Shown here one piece after another: positions 9,686 to 17,768 of a stretch of 64,000 nt of DNA (positions within the stretch are counted from its first letter, which is position 1; each line of letters starts with the position of its first letter). The stretch comes from Bacillota bacterium. Its GTDB lineage: Bacteria; Bacillota; Clostridia; Christensenellales; SZUA-584. A program made the translations under genes and the position numbers. The stretch is from positions 62,001 to 126,000 of the forward strand of contig JAEWTW010000010.1 in the NCBI GenBank assembly GCA_023397655.1. The letters run 5' to 3'. The notes below the pieces were generated by a model that was not told where the DNA came from, did no database searches, and worked only from the letters and a program-made list of their open reading frames with translations.

Positions 9686-11269
9686 ATGAAACGGATAACA
9701 GCGCTCATGCTGACACTCATTACGGCTGTGGTGCTGGCGGGATGCAAGACCACGCCAGAGGAGCCCGTCGTTATCGGCAAGAACGTGGATATACTGATTG
9801 ACAAGGCGACGGAGACGGATGGCAGCACGGCCACGCCTGCACCGACGGGGCCGGATAACCGCGCCATACTGGCGGAGAAGCTGGGCGTGCCGGAGCGGTT
9901 CGTTGCGCAGAACAGCTTCTCGGAGGGGCTGCTGACGTATGCGGCGGATACTGAAATCGAGCTGCCGAACGCCGCGGCGCTGCCGGTAATGCGCGTGGAA
10001 CCCGCGGACTTCACGCAGGAGCTGGTGGACAAAATGTATGATTACCTGATCGGCGATACGCCAATGTATCAGCAGCAGCTGCGCATGACCAAAGAGCGGA
10101 TTGAGGAAGAGCTGGTGAGCTGGAGAAAGATACTTGAGGACCCGGACAGTGAGGATGAGAGCAAGGCGCAGGCAGAGGAACAGATCGCCAAGCTGGAGAA
10201 GGGATACGGCTCCGCACCCGACAACGCGGCTTTGATACCGGCGGATGCTGCCATCGGCACACAGCAGGAGATCGACTTCCAGACAGGAAAAGTAAGAGCC
10301 GAATATATCGGCGTTGATATTGCTGAGGTTCCCGGCCTCGGCGTACAGGATGGCAAGACATTTTACATTCGCAACAACAGCGAAAACGGCGAAATCATCA
10401 AGGAGGAAAACGTGGGAGGCTTCACGGTAACGGACACCGCCTCAAAAGGCGCGCGATTTTACTATTCAGACAGCAGCGCAGAGTGGGGCCAAGACTGCCA
10501 GGTTATTGCGGAAACGGTCACTCCGGACAGCCTGACGGACAGGCCGGAACGAATCAGCGGGTTTTCGTATCTGGATGCGGTCGGCATGGCGCAGGATTTT
10601 CTCAATGCTGCGGGTATAGAGGATATGGAGGCAGCCAGCATCATGCTAATTCTGGTGCTGCCCGGTTCATACAATGATCAGTTTTACAGTGCGCGCGGTG
10701 ACCGGAAAGATCAGGAGACGGCTATGGCAGAGGCGGAGGCCGGCGCATTCGACGGCGAGGCGCAGGACGTGCGCTTCGAGCTAAAATATACAAGGACGGT
10801 GGGCGGTGTTCCGGTGATGAGCGAGGGCATTTCCAGCTACATCGACGATGCATGGGGCCAGCAGTGGTACTATGAAGAGTTTGCCATTGAGGTAAGCCCG
10901 CACGGCATCATCAGCGTAAGGTGGACATCCCCGCACAAAGTTATCGAGACGGTGACCGAAGATGCCAATATGCTGCCGTTTGGTGACATCGACGAGATAT
11001 TTGACCAAATGTTCCGCGTCAAGTATGATGCGCAGGGCATGAAAAATGAGGTGCAGATTACGCGTGTAACGCTGACGCTGCGGCGCATCATGGAGCAAAA
11101 CAATATCGGCTTTGGGCTGTTTGTGCCGGTATGGAATTTCTACGGTACCCAGGCCGTGTCTTATCCGGACTATCCGGAGGAGCCGCCGAGGATGATGGGG
11201 ACCACCGGCCCGCTGCTCACCATCAACGGCATCGACGGTACGGTCATTGATCTGGATAAGGGGTATTGA
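9686..11269 (+). CDS. DUF6034-like lipoprotein, two-component target
   Basis: 527 residues. ATG 9686 follows AAAGAGGAG; the in-frame ATG at 9632 lies inside the promoter region. Lipobox LAGC (Cys20), then CKTTPEEPVV, but the tether continues GKNVDILIDKA instead of KDMEQMIEKA. It has the LGVPERF motif, YTRTVGGVPV in the middle, GLFVPVWNFYGT and a terminal INGIDGTVIDLDKGY. It is a single-gene unit: its own promoter carries response-regulator boxes and a terminator follows. Exported, lipid-anchored, unknown role; the genetic layout makes it the output or accessory sensor of the two-component system just upstream. Confidence 0.88.
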   Translation: MKRITALMLTLITAVVLAGCKTTPEEPVVIGKNVDILIDKATETDGSTATPAPTGPDNRAILAEKLGVPERFVAQNSFSEGLLTYAADTEIELPNAAALPVMRVEPADFTQELVDKMYDYLIGDTPMYQQQLRMTKERIEEELVSWRKILEDPDSEDESKAQAEEQIAKLEKGYGSAPDNAALIPADAAIGTQQEIDFQTGKVRAEYIGVDIAEVPGLGVQDGKTFYIRNNSENGEIIKEENVGGFTVTDTASKGARFYYSDSSAEWGQDCQVIAETVTPDSLTDRPERISGFSYLDAVGMAQDFLNAAGIEDMEAASIMLILVLPGSYNDQFYSARGDRKDQETAMAEAEAGAFDGEAQDVRFELKYTRTVGGVPVMSEGISSYIDDAWGQQWYYEEFAIEVSPHGIISVRWTSPHKVIETVTEDANMLPFGDIDEIFDQMFRVKYDAQGMKNEVQITRVTLTLRRIMEQNNIGFGLFVPVWNFYGTQAVSYPDYPEEPPRMMGTTGPLLTINGIDGTVIDLDKGY

Positions 11270-11288
11270 CAATCGTATTGGAGCAAGC

Positions 11289-11313
11289 GCGTCTCAATGA
11301 GGCGCCTTTTTTT
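11289..11313 (+). terminator. Rho-independent terminator
   Basis: Stem of 7 bp (11289-11295 with 11299-11305, one G-T pair), loop of 3 nt, then a run of seven T at 11307-11313. Confidence 0.85.
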
Positions 11314-11323
11314 ACCCCTGATG

Positions 11324-11362
11324 TTGACATATAGAGATAACATATCTACAATAGTAGACGTA
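11324..11362 (+). promoter_or_regulatory. Promoter and BlaI-type operator, pair 1
   Basis: TTGACA (11324-11329), 17 bp, TACAAT (11347-11352). The dyad TCTAC-AATA-GTAGA (11345-11358) covers the -10, and a second dyad AGAT-AACAT-ATCT (11335-11347) lies just before it. BlaI-family repressors bind such dyads. AGTAGACGTA directly after the -10 matches the pair 5 promoter at the same place. Confidence 0.75.
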
Positions 11363-11402
11363 TAGTAAAAGGCCTGCGACAACGTGGAGGAGGAGCCAAA
11401 GG

Positions 11403-11783
11403 ATGAAGGAGACGCTGAGCAAGCAGGAATGGATTATGATGGAGGCGCTGTGGCAGCGCAGCCCGATGTTCCTGTCCGAGATCATGGATGCCATGGCGAC
11501 GGCGGTGGACTGGAACCGCAGCAGCTATCTCACCTATTTGAAACGAATGGGGGACAAGGGGTTGATTGGGTACGACACCGTACGCGGCAGCCGCAGCTAT
11601 TATGCGCTCGTCAGGCGCGAGGATTGCATCAACAACGAGAGTAATTATTTGCTTTCCAAGCTGACGGAGGACAGCACGCGCCTGCTGTTGGCCAGCATGA
11701 TACGAAAGAGCGGATTGTCTGAGAAGGACCGGTCGGAGTTGCAGGCGCTGATAAAAACGCTGGGTACGGAAAAGGAGCCGTGA
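11403..11783 (+). CDS. BlaI/MecI-type repressor 1
   Basis: 126 residues, the usual BlaI/MecI length. The N-terminal winged helix begins LSKQEWIMMEALW, followed by SSYLTYLKRM in the recognition region and a C-terminal dimerisation part (KLTEDSTRLLLASMIRKSGLS). It should repress its own operon through the dyad at 11345-11358 until inactivated when the partner M56 protease is triggered. ATG 11403 follows GGAGGAGGAG. The protease gene starts 2 bp downstream. It resembles repressor 5 (23470) more than repressors 3 and 4. Confidence 0.92.
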   Translation: MKETLSKQEWIMMEALWQRSPMFLSEIMDAMATAVDWNRSSYLTYLKRMGDKGLIGYDTVRGSRSYYALVRREDCINNESNYLLSKLTEDSTRLLLASMIRKSGLSEKDRSELQALIKTLGTEKEP

Positions 11784-11785
11784 CG

Positions 11786-14170
11786 ATGAGTATGTTGACA
11801 ATGCTGCTGGAGATCACGATCTATTCCGCCGTTATCACCGTGGCGACCATGCTTTTCAAAAAACTGATGAAGAACAGTATGTCGCCGCCAATACACTACG
11901 TGGTTTGGACGATTCTGATATTGCGCCTGTGTCTGCCCATGACACTTGTAAGTCCGGTGCATTTGTTTGTGGTGCCGCAGCCGGCGGATTCGGTGCTGCC
12001 GCCTGCGGCAGGGCCAGCTGAACCACTGGCCGCAGCTGTAAACGAGCAGCCTTCGGGCCAAGCGGCAACATACGAGCCTCCTGTAACGGTTGAACAACAT
12101 GCAGATTCAGCTTTACAGCCGATAACGATATCGCAGAACAGCGATGTCCTCACTTGGCAGCAAGTGCTGGTCATCGTTTGGTTGGCTGGCATGGGAATGT
12201 GTTTGGCTTATCTTACTGTGTTGTACATGTCGCTAAAGAGGAAGTTGCGCGCCGCATTGCCGCCGTCACCAAGACTGTTGGCGCTGCTTGAAGAAGTGAA
12301 GACGGAAATGGGTATCCGCTCAAAGATTCGTCTGTTGTGTCTGTGCGAATATGGCACGCCGGCGATGCTGTTTCCGCGAACGCTGCTGATGCCGGCCGAT
12401 GCGATGGTGGCGATGGACGCAGAGCAGACCAAATACGCGCTGCGTCATGAGCTGACGCACTGGCGGCGCGGTGATCATATCGTAATGCTGGTGCTTTCGG
12501 TTCTGAACGCAGTGTATTGGTTTAACCCAGTCGTATGGCTGGCCTTCCGTCAGGTGCGCAATGATATGGAGACAGCATGCGACAGTGTGGTGGTGCGTCG
12601 ACTGGATGCGGAGGCGAAGAGTCGATACGCAACGCTGATCGTGCGGTTGTTTGCGCAGCCCGCTCACCGCCAGTTGATGTTGGGAATGGCGCATACAGAT
12701 GCAAGGAAGACAGCGGAACAGCGTGTACGCGGCATATTCATGCGACACAAGACCAAGCAGAGTACGATGTTGGCTGTTGTGTTGCTGGCAGCAGTACTGC
12801 TCGTCGCATGTTTCACAACGGCTTGCCAGCCCACACCGGAAGCTCCGGTGGTGGTCGGGCGGCAGGAGGATGTGCTGGCAGCGGTCGAGCCCGTCGCTTC
12901 AGATGAGTTTGAGCCGTTAGAAGTGCCTGATCATATAAATAAGACGCAAAATGATTTACCGTACGTGAAAATCAGCTACGACGCAGACGTTGTGGTGCCC
13001 GAAACGAAAACGTATCCGGTGACGGAAGTAGACAAGCGTGTGTTAACGGAGAACGATATTCTCTCGTATATTGATCTGTTTGCGGGCAGTGATTATGAAA
13101 TGTATTTCGGCTGGACGCTGACCAAGGATGACTATCTGGCGCTGTTGACCAAAGTTGAACCATATAAAGGTACAGAGCGTGTGACGAAACAAATAGTGGA
13201 GCAACTGCAGGAGATGTATGAGAAAGCGACGAACGATGTTGTTAACCAACGCATCAGCAGCCTGTCGGAAATACCGGTTGAATATGCTGAGTATTCGCTG
13301 TCTGTCCACATCAAAACAGCGGACGGAACGATTTCGCAGGTTTCTTCACAGCGGGACGGCAATACTCTCTGGTATATCCGTAACTATATGGTAGAGGCTC
13401 ATCCTGCGAGTTCGCTGATGGATGACCAATACACCAAGAACATGGACGGACCGATCGAGAACTTCCATTGGAGACAGCCGGGCAAGCCGGACATATCGCA
13501 GGAGGACGCGTATGCCGTGGCGCAGCATTTTCGTGACGCAATGGGCATTGATCTGGAACTGTATTCCGCCGAACCCTGCAGTTTCATCACCAATTACGTA
13601 GACAAAACCACCGGATGGCAGTTTACGTTTACACGGATGATCGCGGGAATCCGCATGATAGATACTATTGGGTCTTTGGGGTGGAGAAAGGAGACGGCTC
13701 CCAGCTATGGTTCACCCTGGGGGGTGGAGAAGCTGGTGGTTTCTGTCGATAAAAACGGGCTGTTCAGTCTGTACTGGACGGGCGCTTCCGCCATTCGCCG
13801 CACGGTGACGGAGTCGGCACAGCTGATGGATTTCAACACTATCAACCAGCGCATTACCGATCAACTGGGATTTAATTACGCATATCCGGCGGAAGAGAAC
13901 GGGAATTATGAGATTGAGATCTCGAGGATTGAGCTGGGTATCAGCATGATATCAATGGAGAACCGCACGGATGTCGGTGAATATCTGCCTACCTGGTACG
14001 TGGATTACCGGTATAAGCCAGAGAATGAGGGCGAGGACGCATGGGTTGTGCAACAGATTATGTTCAGTGCCATAGACGGCAGCTATATTGAGCCGCGGAT
14101 AACCGTTAATCAGTTGATGGGCAATTTTGAACAAACAGGGGCAGAGACCAGTGGTACGGGTGTGCAGTAG
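11786..14170 (+). CDS. BlaR1-like M56 protease fused to DUF6034-like sensor, pair 1
   Basis: 794 residues. ATG 11786 is preferred over the overlapping GTG 11780, since AAGGAG at 11772-11777 fits only the former. Residues 1-345 are a BlaR1/MecR1-type integral membrane protease: helices near 5-25, 35-55 and 125-150, zinc motif HELTH (His221-His225), then VYWFNPVVW and DMETACD. The fourth helix (about 325-345) ends FTTACQPTPEAPVV (Cys347), a copy of the lipobox and tether found in the free lipoproteins. The rest is the DUF6034-like domain in place of the penicillin-binding sensor. The end is diverged (YLPTWYV, SAIDGSYIEP) and runs past the usual GY stop. Probable ligand-triggered anti-repressor for the adjacent BlaI protein; ligand unknown. 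Confidence 0.88.
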   Translation: MSMLTMLLEITIYSAVITVATMLFKKLMKNSMSPPIHYVVWTILILRLCLPMTLVSPVHLFVVPQPADSVLPPAAGPAEPLAAAVNEQPSGQAATYEPPVTVEQHADSALQPITISQNSDVLTWQQVLVIVWLAGMGMCLAYLTVLYMSLKRKLRAALPPSPRLLALLEEVKTEMGIRSKIRLLCLCEYGTPAMLFPRTLLMPADAMVAMDAEQTKYALRHELTHWRRGDHIVMLVLSVLNAVYWFNPVVWLAFRQVRNDMETACDSVVVRRLDAEAKSRYATLIVRLFAQPAHRQLMLGMAHTDARKTAEQRVRGIFMRHKTKQSTMLAVVLLAAVLLVACFTTACQPTPEAPVVVGRQEDVLAAVEPVASDEFEPLEVPDHINKTQNDLPYVKISYDADVVVPETKTYPVTEVDKRVLTENDILSYIDLFAGSDYEMYFGWTLTKDDYLALLTKVEPYKGTERVTKQIVEQLQEMYEKATNDVVNQRISSLSEIPVEYAEYSLSVHIKTADGTISQVSSQRDGNTLWYIRNYMVEAHPASSLMDDQYTKNMDGPIENFHWRQPGKPDISQEDAYAVAQHFRDAMGIDLELYSAEPCSFITNYVDKTTGWQFTFTRMIAGIRMIDTIGSLGWRKETAPSYGSPWGVEKLVVSVDKNGLFSLYWTGASAIRRTVTESAQLMDFNTINQRITDQLGFNYAYPAEENGNYEIEISRIELGISMISMENRTDVGEYLPTWYVDYRYKPENEGEDAWVVQQIMFSAIDGSYIEPRITVNQLMGNFEQTGAETSGTGVQ

Positions 14171-14187
14171 CATCAGGTAAACAGGTA

Positions 14188-14247
14188 TTGACAGTTGCCG
14201 CGATTATGACTATAATTGCAATCATATGAAAAGGTTTATAGTCATAA
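14188..14247 (+). promoter_or_regulatory. Promoter and operator, pair 2
   Basis: TTGACA (14188-14193), 17 bp, TATAAT (14211-14216). A perfect 12-bp inverted repeat, TTATGACTATAA (14204-14215) and TTATAGTCATAA (14236-14247), surrounds a central near-palindrome TATAATTGCAATCATA (14211-14226). The outer left arm covers the -10. The sequence differs from the pair 1 operator, so each repressor may read its own site. Confidence 0.8.
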
Positions 14248-14263
14248 GATTGGAGGCGGTATC

Positions 14264-14650
14264 ATGAAGGAGACGCTGACAGGTCCTGAATGGGCTGTGA
14301 TGCAGGCGCTGTGGGATGCGCCATCGCCCAAAACGCTGTCTGAGGTGATCGGCGCGATGGGCGGTGCGATGGATTGGAGTTACCGCACGTACGCGTCGTA
14401 TCTCAACAAACTCTGCGAAAAAGGGCTGGCAGGTTTTGAAATCAGGGGCCGCGACCGGTTTTACTATCCGCTGGTAGAAAAGGCGCAGTGCATACGCGCC
14501 GAAGGGCGAAGCCTCTTAAAGAAGGTGAGCGAAAAGAGCGTCAAGGAGCTGCTGGTCTGCATGATCGAGGAGAGCGGCCTTAAGCCGCAGGATCACGACG
14601 ACCTCAAGAAGCTGCTGGACGAGCTGGCGAAGGGAAGTGATGCCGAATGA
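14264..14650 (+). CDS. BlaI/MecI-type repressor 2
   Basis: 128 residues. ATG 14264 follows GGAGGCGG; an in-frame ATG at 14216 lies in the operator. The winged helix starts LTGPEWAVMQALW, with SYRTYASYLNKLCEKGLAG in the DNA-reading part and the C-terminal dimer segment KSVKELLVCMIEESGLK. Its stop overlaps the ATG of the protease gene (ATGA), so the two are translationally coupled. It should repress this pair through the perfect inverted repeat upstream. Confidence 0.92.
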   Translation: MKETLTGPEWAVMQALWDAPSPKTLSEVIGAMGGAMDWSYRTYASYLNKLCEKGLAGFEIRGRDRFYYPLVEKAQCIRAEGRSLLKKVSEKSVKELLVCMIEESGLKPQDHDDLKKLLDELAKGSDAE

Positions 14651-17202
14651 CCGCGGTGCTAATGACGCTGCTTGAGATCACTGTGTATTCCGTGGCACTT
14701 TTCGCTGCGATATGGCTGTTTCGGCTGACGCTGAAGAAGCAGCTGTCCCCGGCGATGCTTTACACTGCGTGGTTCCTGCTGATCGCGCGCCTGCTGATGC
14801 CTGTGACGGTGGCAAGCGGGTTCGCGCTGTTCGTCATACCCGCCGCGAACGAAGCTCCGGCAGCGATGACATCAACGGGTCAGGCGGAGGACGCGGACAT
14901 TGCTGAATTGCTGGCCGGGCTTGATAACACCGTTGGGACGGGAACAGCGGCTTTGCCGGAGAAGAATATGGCGCAGCCCGCATTAAATGAAGCGCAGCCG
15001 CCGGAGCAGGCAGCGGAAACCGAGCCTTGGGCGGAACAGCTTCAAATAACATGGGATAAAGCGGCCTTTGCAGTGTGGCTCGCCGGTATTGCGGTGATGC
15101 TGACTCAGGCGGCTTTTTCATATGCGCGCTTGAGGAAACGGCTGCAGATTGCAGCGCCCGCAGCGCCTGAGTGGCAGCATGCTGCGGATGGGATATCGGT
15201 GCAGCTGGGCCTGCGGCGTATGCCGCGCGTTGTCATACTGGCCGGATTTCCGTCACCGGCGCTGACGGTGGGCATAAGGCCGATGATTGTGCTGCCTGCG
15301 GAGCTGCTGGAGGGGGATGAGGATACGATCCGTTATGCGCTGCTGCACGAGCTGACACACATCCGGCGGCGTGACCATCTGATTACGCTGCTGCTGCACT
15401 TGCTGCGCGCCGTGTACTGGTTTAATCCGGTGGTGTGGCTGACCGCGCGGCAGATGCGGCTCGACATGGAAACGGCGTGTGATAACCGGCTGGCCGGGCG
15501 TTTGAGCGCGGCGGACAGGAAGAGGTACGCGGGCACCATACTGGAGATGTATGCACGGGAGCAGGTGCGCTATGCACTGGGAATGGCGCTGGGGCAGACT
15601 AAAAAGACGGCGGAGAAGCGGCTGCGCGGTGTATATATGCGCGGCAGGTCCAGCCTGAGAGGCCGGACGACGGCTGTGCTGCTGGCAGCGCTGCTGCTGA
15701 TAGCATGCTTTACGACAGCCTGTCAGCCCACGCCAGCGGAACCAGTGGTGGTGAACCAGAACAAGGATTTGGTGCAGGAGGTGCAGGAGAACAGCAAAGA
15801 GACGGAAGAGAAGGCCGCGCCGCAAAACTATCTGGAGAAGCTGGAGATGCCGGAGCACTACACGTACAGCAGCGTCAACGAAGCGGCCTCGCTCACCATC
15901 AACGTGGATGCGGATGTGATAAAGCCGGACGCGGCCCAAATGCCGCTGGCGCGCATGAAACCGGTGAACTTCACGCAGGAGCAGGTTACCGGCATGTTCA
16001 ACTATCTCTTTCCTGACGAAAAGCCATATGTCCCGCGGTCGCAAATGACCAAAGCTGAGATCGAAGAACAGATACTGTACTATCAGCGCATGATCAACGG
16101 CGGGGAAATTGACGGGGACCCGATACGGCAGGACACCATTGATGAATTCAACGCGCAGATCAAGGGACTGGAGAAGCAATATGAAACGGCTCCGGACAAG
16201 GTGCCTGAGCCAGTTATTTGCGACGGGACGATGCAGTATGAGGAACATGATATATATAACGTTCACCGCGAAGAGGAAAATATCGTCAGGGATTATGGCG
16301 GCATCAGCAAGAATTACAAGCTGGAGGCGACTCTGGGTGAGACGTTCTTGCATATCAACGTGTCGGCGAACGAGGATGCACCCGGCAGCTCTTTGTGGTA
16401 TGTCAAAAGACCGGTGGCATTCTCGACAGACAAGATGACGCGCATTAAGCCGGGCGACGCGCTGCCTGAGGCGGCTCAGGATAAGCTTACGCTGCCGCTG
16501 GAGGACGCCACGGCGCTGGCGGACGGCTTCTTTGAAGCGGCGGGCCTGGACGATGTGAAGCTGTTTGCGTCGTATGTGGTGGACAACCACGGCACGGGGC
16601 ATGTCGACGACAATTGGGACCCCGCGTCCGAATACGCGTACCAGATGTTCTATACGCATACGGTGAACGGTGTGCCCGTCTCCTGCCATGAGTCGCATAG
16701 CGGGGGCGGCGGCGAACCATACACGGAGCCGTGGTTCTACGAATCCATCAGCGTGCTGGTCGCCAATGACGGCATCATCGAGATCAGATGGGCTGAGCCC
16801 GGCGAAGTGACGGAGGTCGTGGAGCCCGATGTGGAGCTCATTGGTTTTGAAACAGCGATGGATAAGTTTGAAAGTGCGGTGGGGTATACCTACGGGCAGT
16901 ATCTGGACTGGGGCGACAATGTGGAGACGACGGTGGAAGTCACCATAGACAACATACAGCTCAACGTGATACGGCTGCGGGAGAAGGACAAGCCGGACGA
17001 GAAGGCCGGGCTTTATGTGCCTGCCTACGTGTTCTATGGTTATGTAAAACAGACGCAAGCGTATAAAGATGATGATTATACCTATGAAGGGTACATGACG
17101 TCATCCGGTTCGGGCAACGATTTCTATCCTGGCCCGTTCATGGTGATTGCGATTAATGCCATAGACGGGTCGATCATCAACACGATGTCGGACGTGACTT
17201 GA
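14647..17202 (+). CDS. BlaR1-like M56 protease fused to DUF6034-like sensor, pair 2
   Basis: 851 residues, overlapping the repressor stop by 4 nt. M56 protease part: N-terminal helices, HELTH at His234-His238, VYWFNPVVW and DMETACD. The last helix ends FTTACQPTPAEPVV (Cys359), the embedded lipobox and tether. The extracellular part has NVDADV near its start, the HTVNGVPV segment, GLYVPAYVFYGY and INAIDGSIIN near the end. It lacks the final GY. The role is as for pair 1: an external signal probably activates the zinc protease and relieves repression by BlaI 2. The linker between helices is long and Ala/Glu/Pro-rich (about residues 70-130). Confidence 0.88.
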   Translation: MTAVLMTLLEITVYSVALFAAIWLFRLTLKKQLSPAMLYTAWFLLIARLLMPVTVASGFALFVIPAANEAPAAMTSTGQAEDADIAELLAGLDNTVGTGTAALPEKNMAQPALNEAQPPEQAAETEPWAEQLQITWDKAAFAVWLAGIAVMLTQAAFSYARLRKRLQIAAPAAPEWQHAADGISVQLGLRRMPRVVILAGFPSPALTVGIRPMIVLPAELLEGDEDTIRYALLHELTHIRRRDHLITLLLHLLRAVYWFNPVVWLTARQMRLDMETACDNRLAGRLSAADRKRYAGTILEMYAREQVRYALGMALGQTKKTAEKRLRGVYMRGRSSLRGRTTAVLLAALLLIACFTTACQPTPAEPVVVNQNKDLVQEVQENSKETEEKAAPQNYLEKLEMPEHYTYSSVNEAASLTINVDADVIKPDAAQMPLARMKPVNFTQEQVTGMFNYLFPDEKPYVPRSQMTKAEIEEQILYYQRMINGGEIDGDPIRQDTIDEFNAQIKGLEKQYETAPDKVPEPVICDGTMQYEEHDIYNVHREEENIVRDYGGISKNYKLEATLGETFLHINVSANEDAPGSSLWYVKRPVAFSTDKMTRIKPGDALPEAAQDKLTLPLEDATALADGFFEAAGLDDVKLFASYVVDNHGTGHVDDNWDPASEYAYQMFYTHTVNGVPVSCHESHSGGGGEPYTEPWFYESISVLVANDGIIEIRWAEPGEVTEVVEPDVELIGFETAMDKFESAVGYTYGQYLDWGDNVETTVEVTIDNIQLNVIRLREKDKPDEKAGLYVPAYVFYGYVKQTQAYKDDDYTYEGYMTSSGSGNDFYPGPFMVIAINAIDGSIINTMSDVT

Positions 17203-17282
17203 GGCATTCAGCGGAAAGGCGAGGTTCGGAGCTTGCGCAGAAACTGAATATGGATTGTATTAACTAATTTGACATGAAATCA

Positions 17283-17342
17283 TTGACATTGCGTCATATA
17301 TCTCATATAATTAAGATATTATATCTTATGAATATGAGATAT
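17283..17342 (+). promoter_or_regulatory. Promoter and triple-dyad operator, pair 3
   Basis: TTGACA (17283-17288), 17 bp, TATAAT (17306-17311). ATATCTCATA (17298-17307) and TATGAGATAT (17333-17342) form a perfect inverted repeat. A third dyad, AAGATATTATATCTT (17313-17327), sits exactly midway. Centres are 17.5 bp apart. Confidence 0.8.
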
Positions 17343-17369
17343 TTATTTTTGGGACAGGCGGTGACGCAT

Positions 17370-17768
17370 ATGGAGAAGAAGCTGCTGGACGCGGAATGGA
17401 CGATACTGCGCGCACTGTGGGGTCAAAAACCCCGCACGATGGGCGAGATCATCTCCGCCGTACAGGAAGAGCAGCCGGAAATCGGCTGGCAGTACAAGAC
17501 GTACCATTCTTATCTGCGTATCATGCTGGAAAAAGGGCTGATTGGCTGTGAAGAAAAAAACAGGCGCGACAAGCTGTATTACCCGCTTGTTTCGCGTGAG
17601 GAAGCGCTTAGGACGGAGGGCGAAACGCTGCTGTCGCGCATCAGCGCCGGTTCAATGGGGGCGCTGGTGGCGGCAATGGCAGACAGCGGCCAGCTCTCCA
17701 ACGAAGACAGGCAGCAGCTGCTGGCGCTGGCCGAGAGGCTGGAGAAGGAAGGCGGTGAGCGGCGGTGA
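17370..17768 (+). CDS. BlaI/MecI-type repressor 3
   Basis: 132 residues. ATG 17370 gives the start MEKKLLDAEWTILRALW, aligned with the other repressors. An upstream in-frame ATG at 17274 would put coding sequence over the promoter. Winged helix with WQYKTYHSYLRIMLEKGLIG; C-terminal dimer segment SMGALVAAMADSGQLS. Ribosome site weak (GGCGGTG). Its stop overlaps the protease GTG (GTGA). Closest sister here is repressor 4. Confidence 0.92.
   Translation: MEKKLLDAEWTILRALWGQKPRTMGEIISAVQEEQPEIGWQYKTYHSYLRIMLEKGLIGCEEKNRRDKLYYPLVSREEALRTEGETLLSRISAGSMGALVAAMADSGQLSNEDRQQLLALAERLEKEGGERR

Noticed and set aside
15253..17058. Long open frame of 601 codons on the minus strand
   Set aside because: It is antisense to the M56 gene, rich in His and Arg, and has no family pattern; a codon-bias shadow. 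The same holds for the 372-codon frame antisense to the kinase at 8523-9641.
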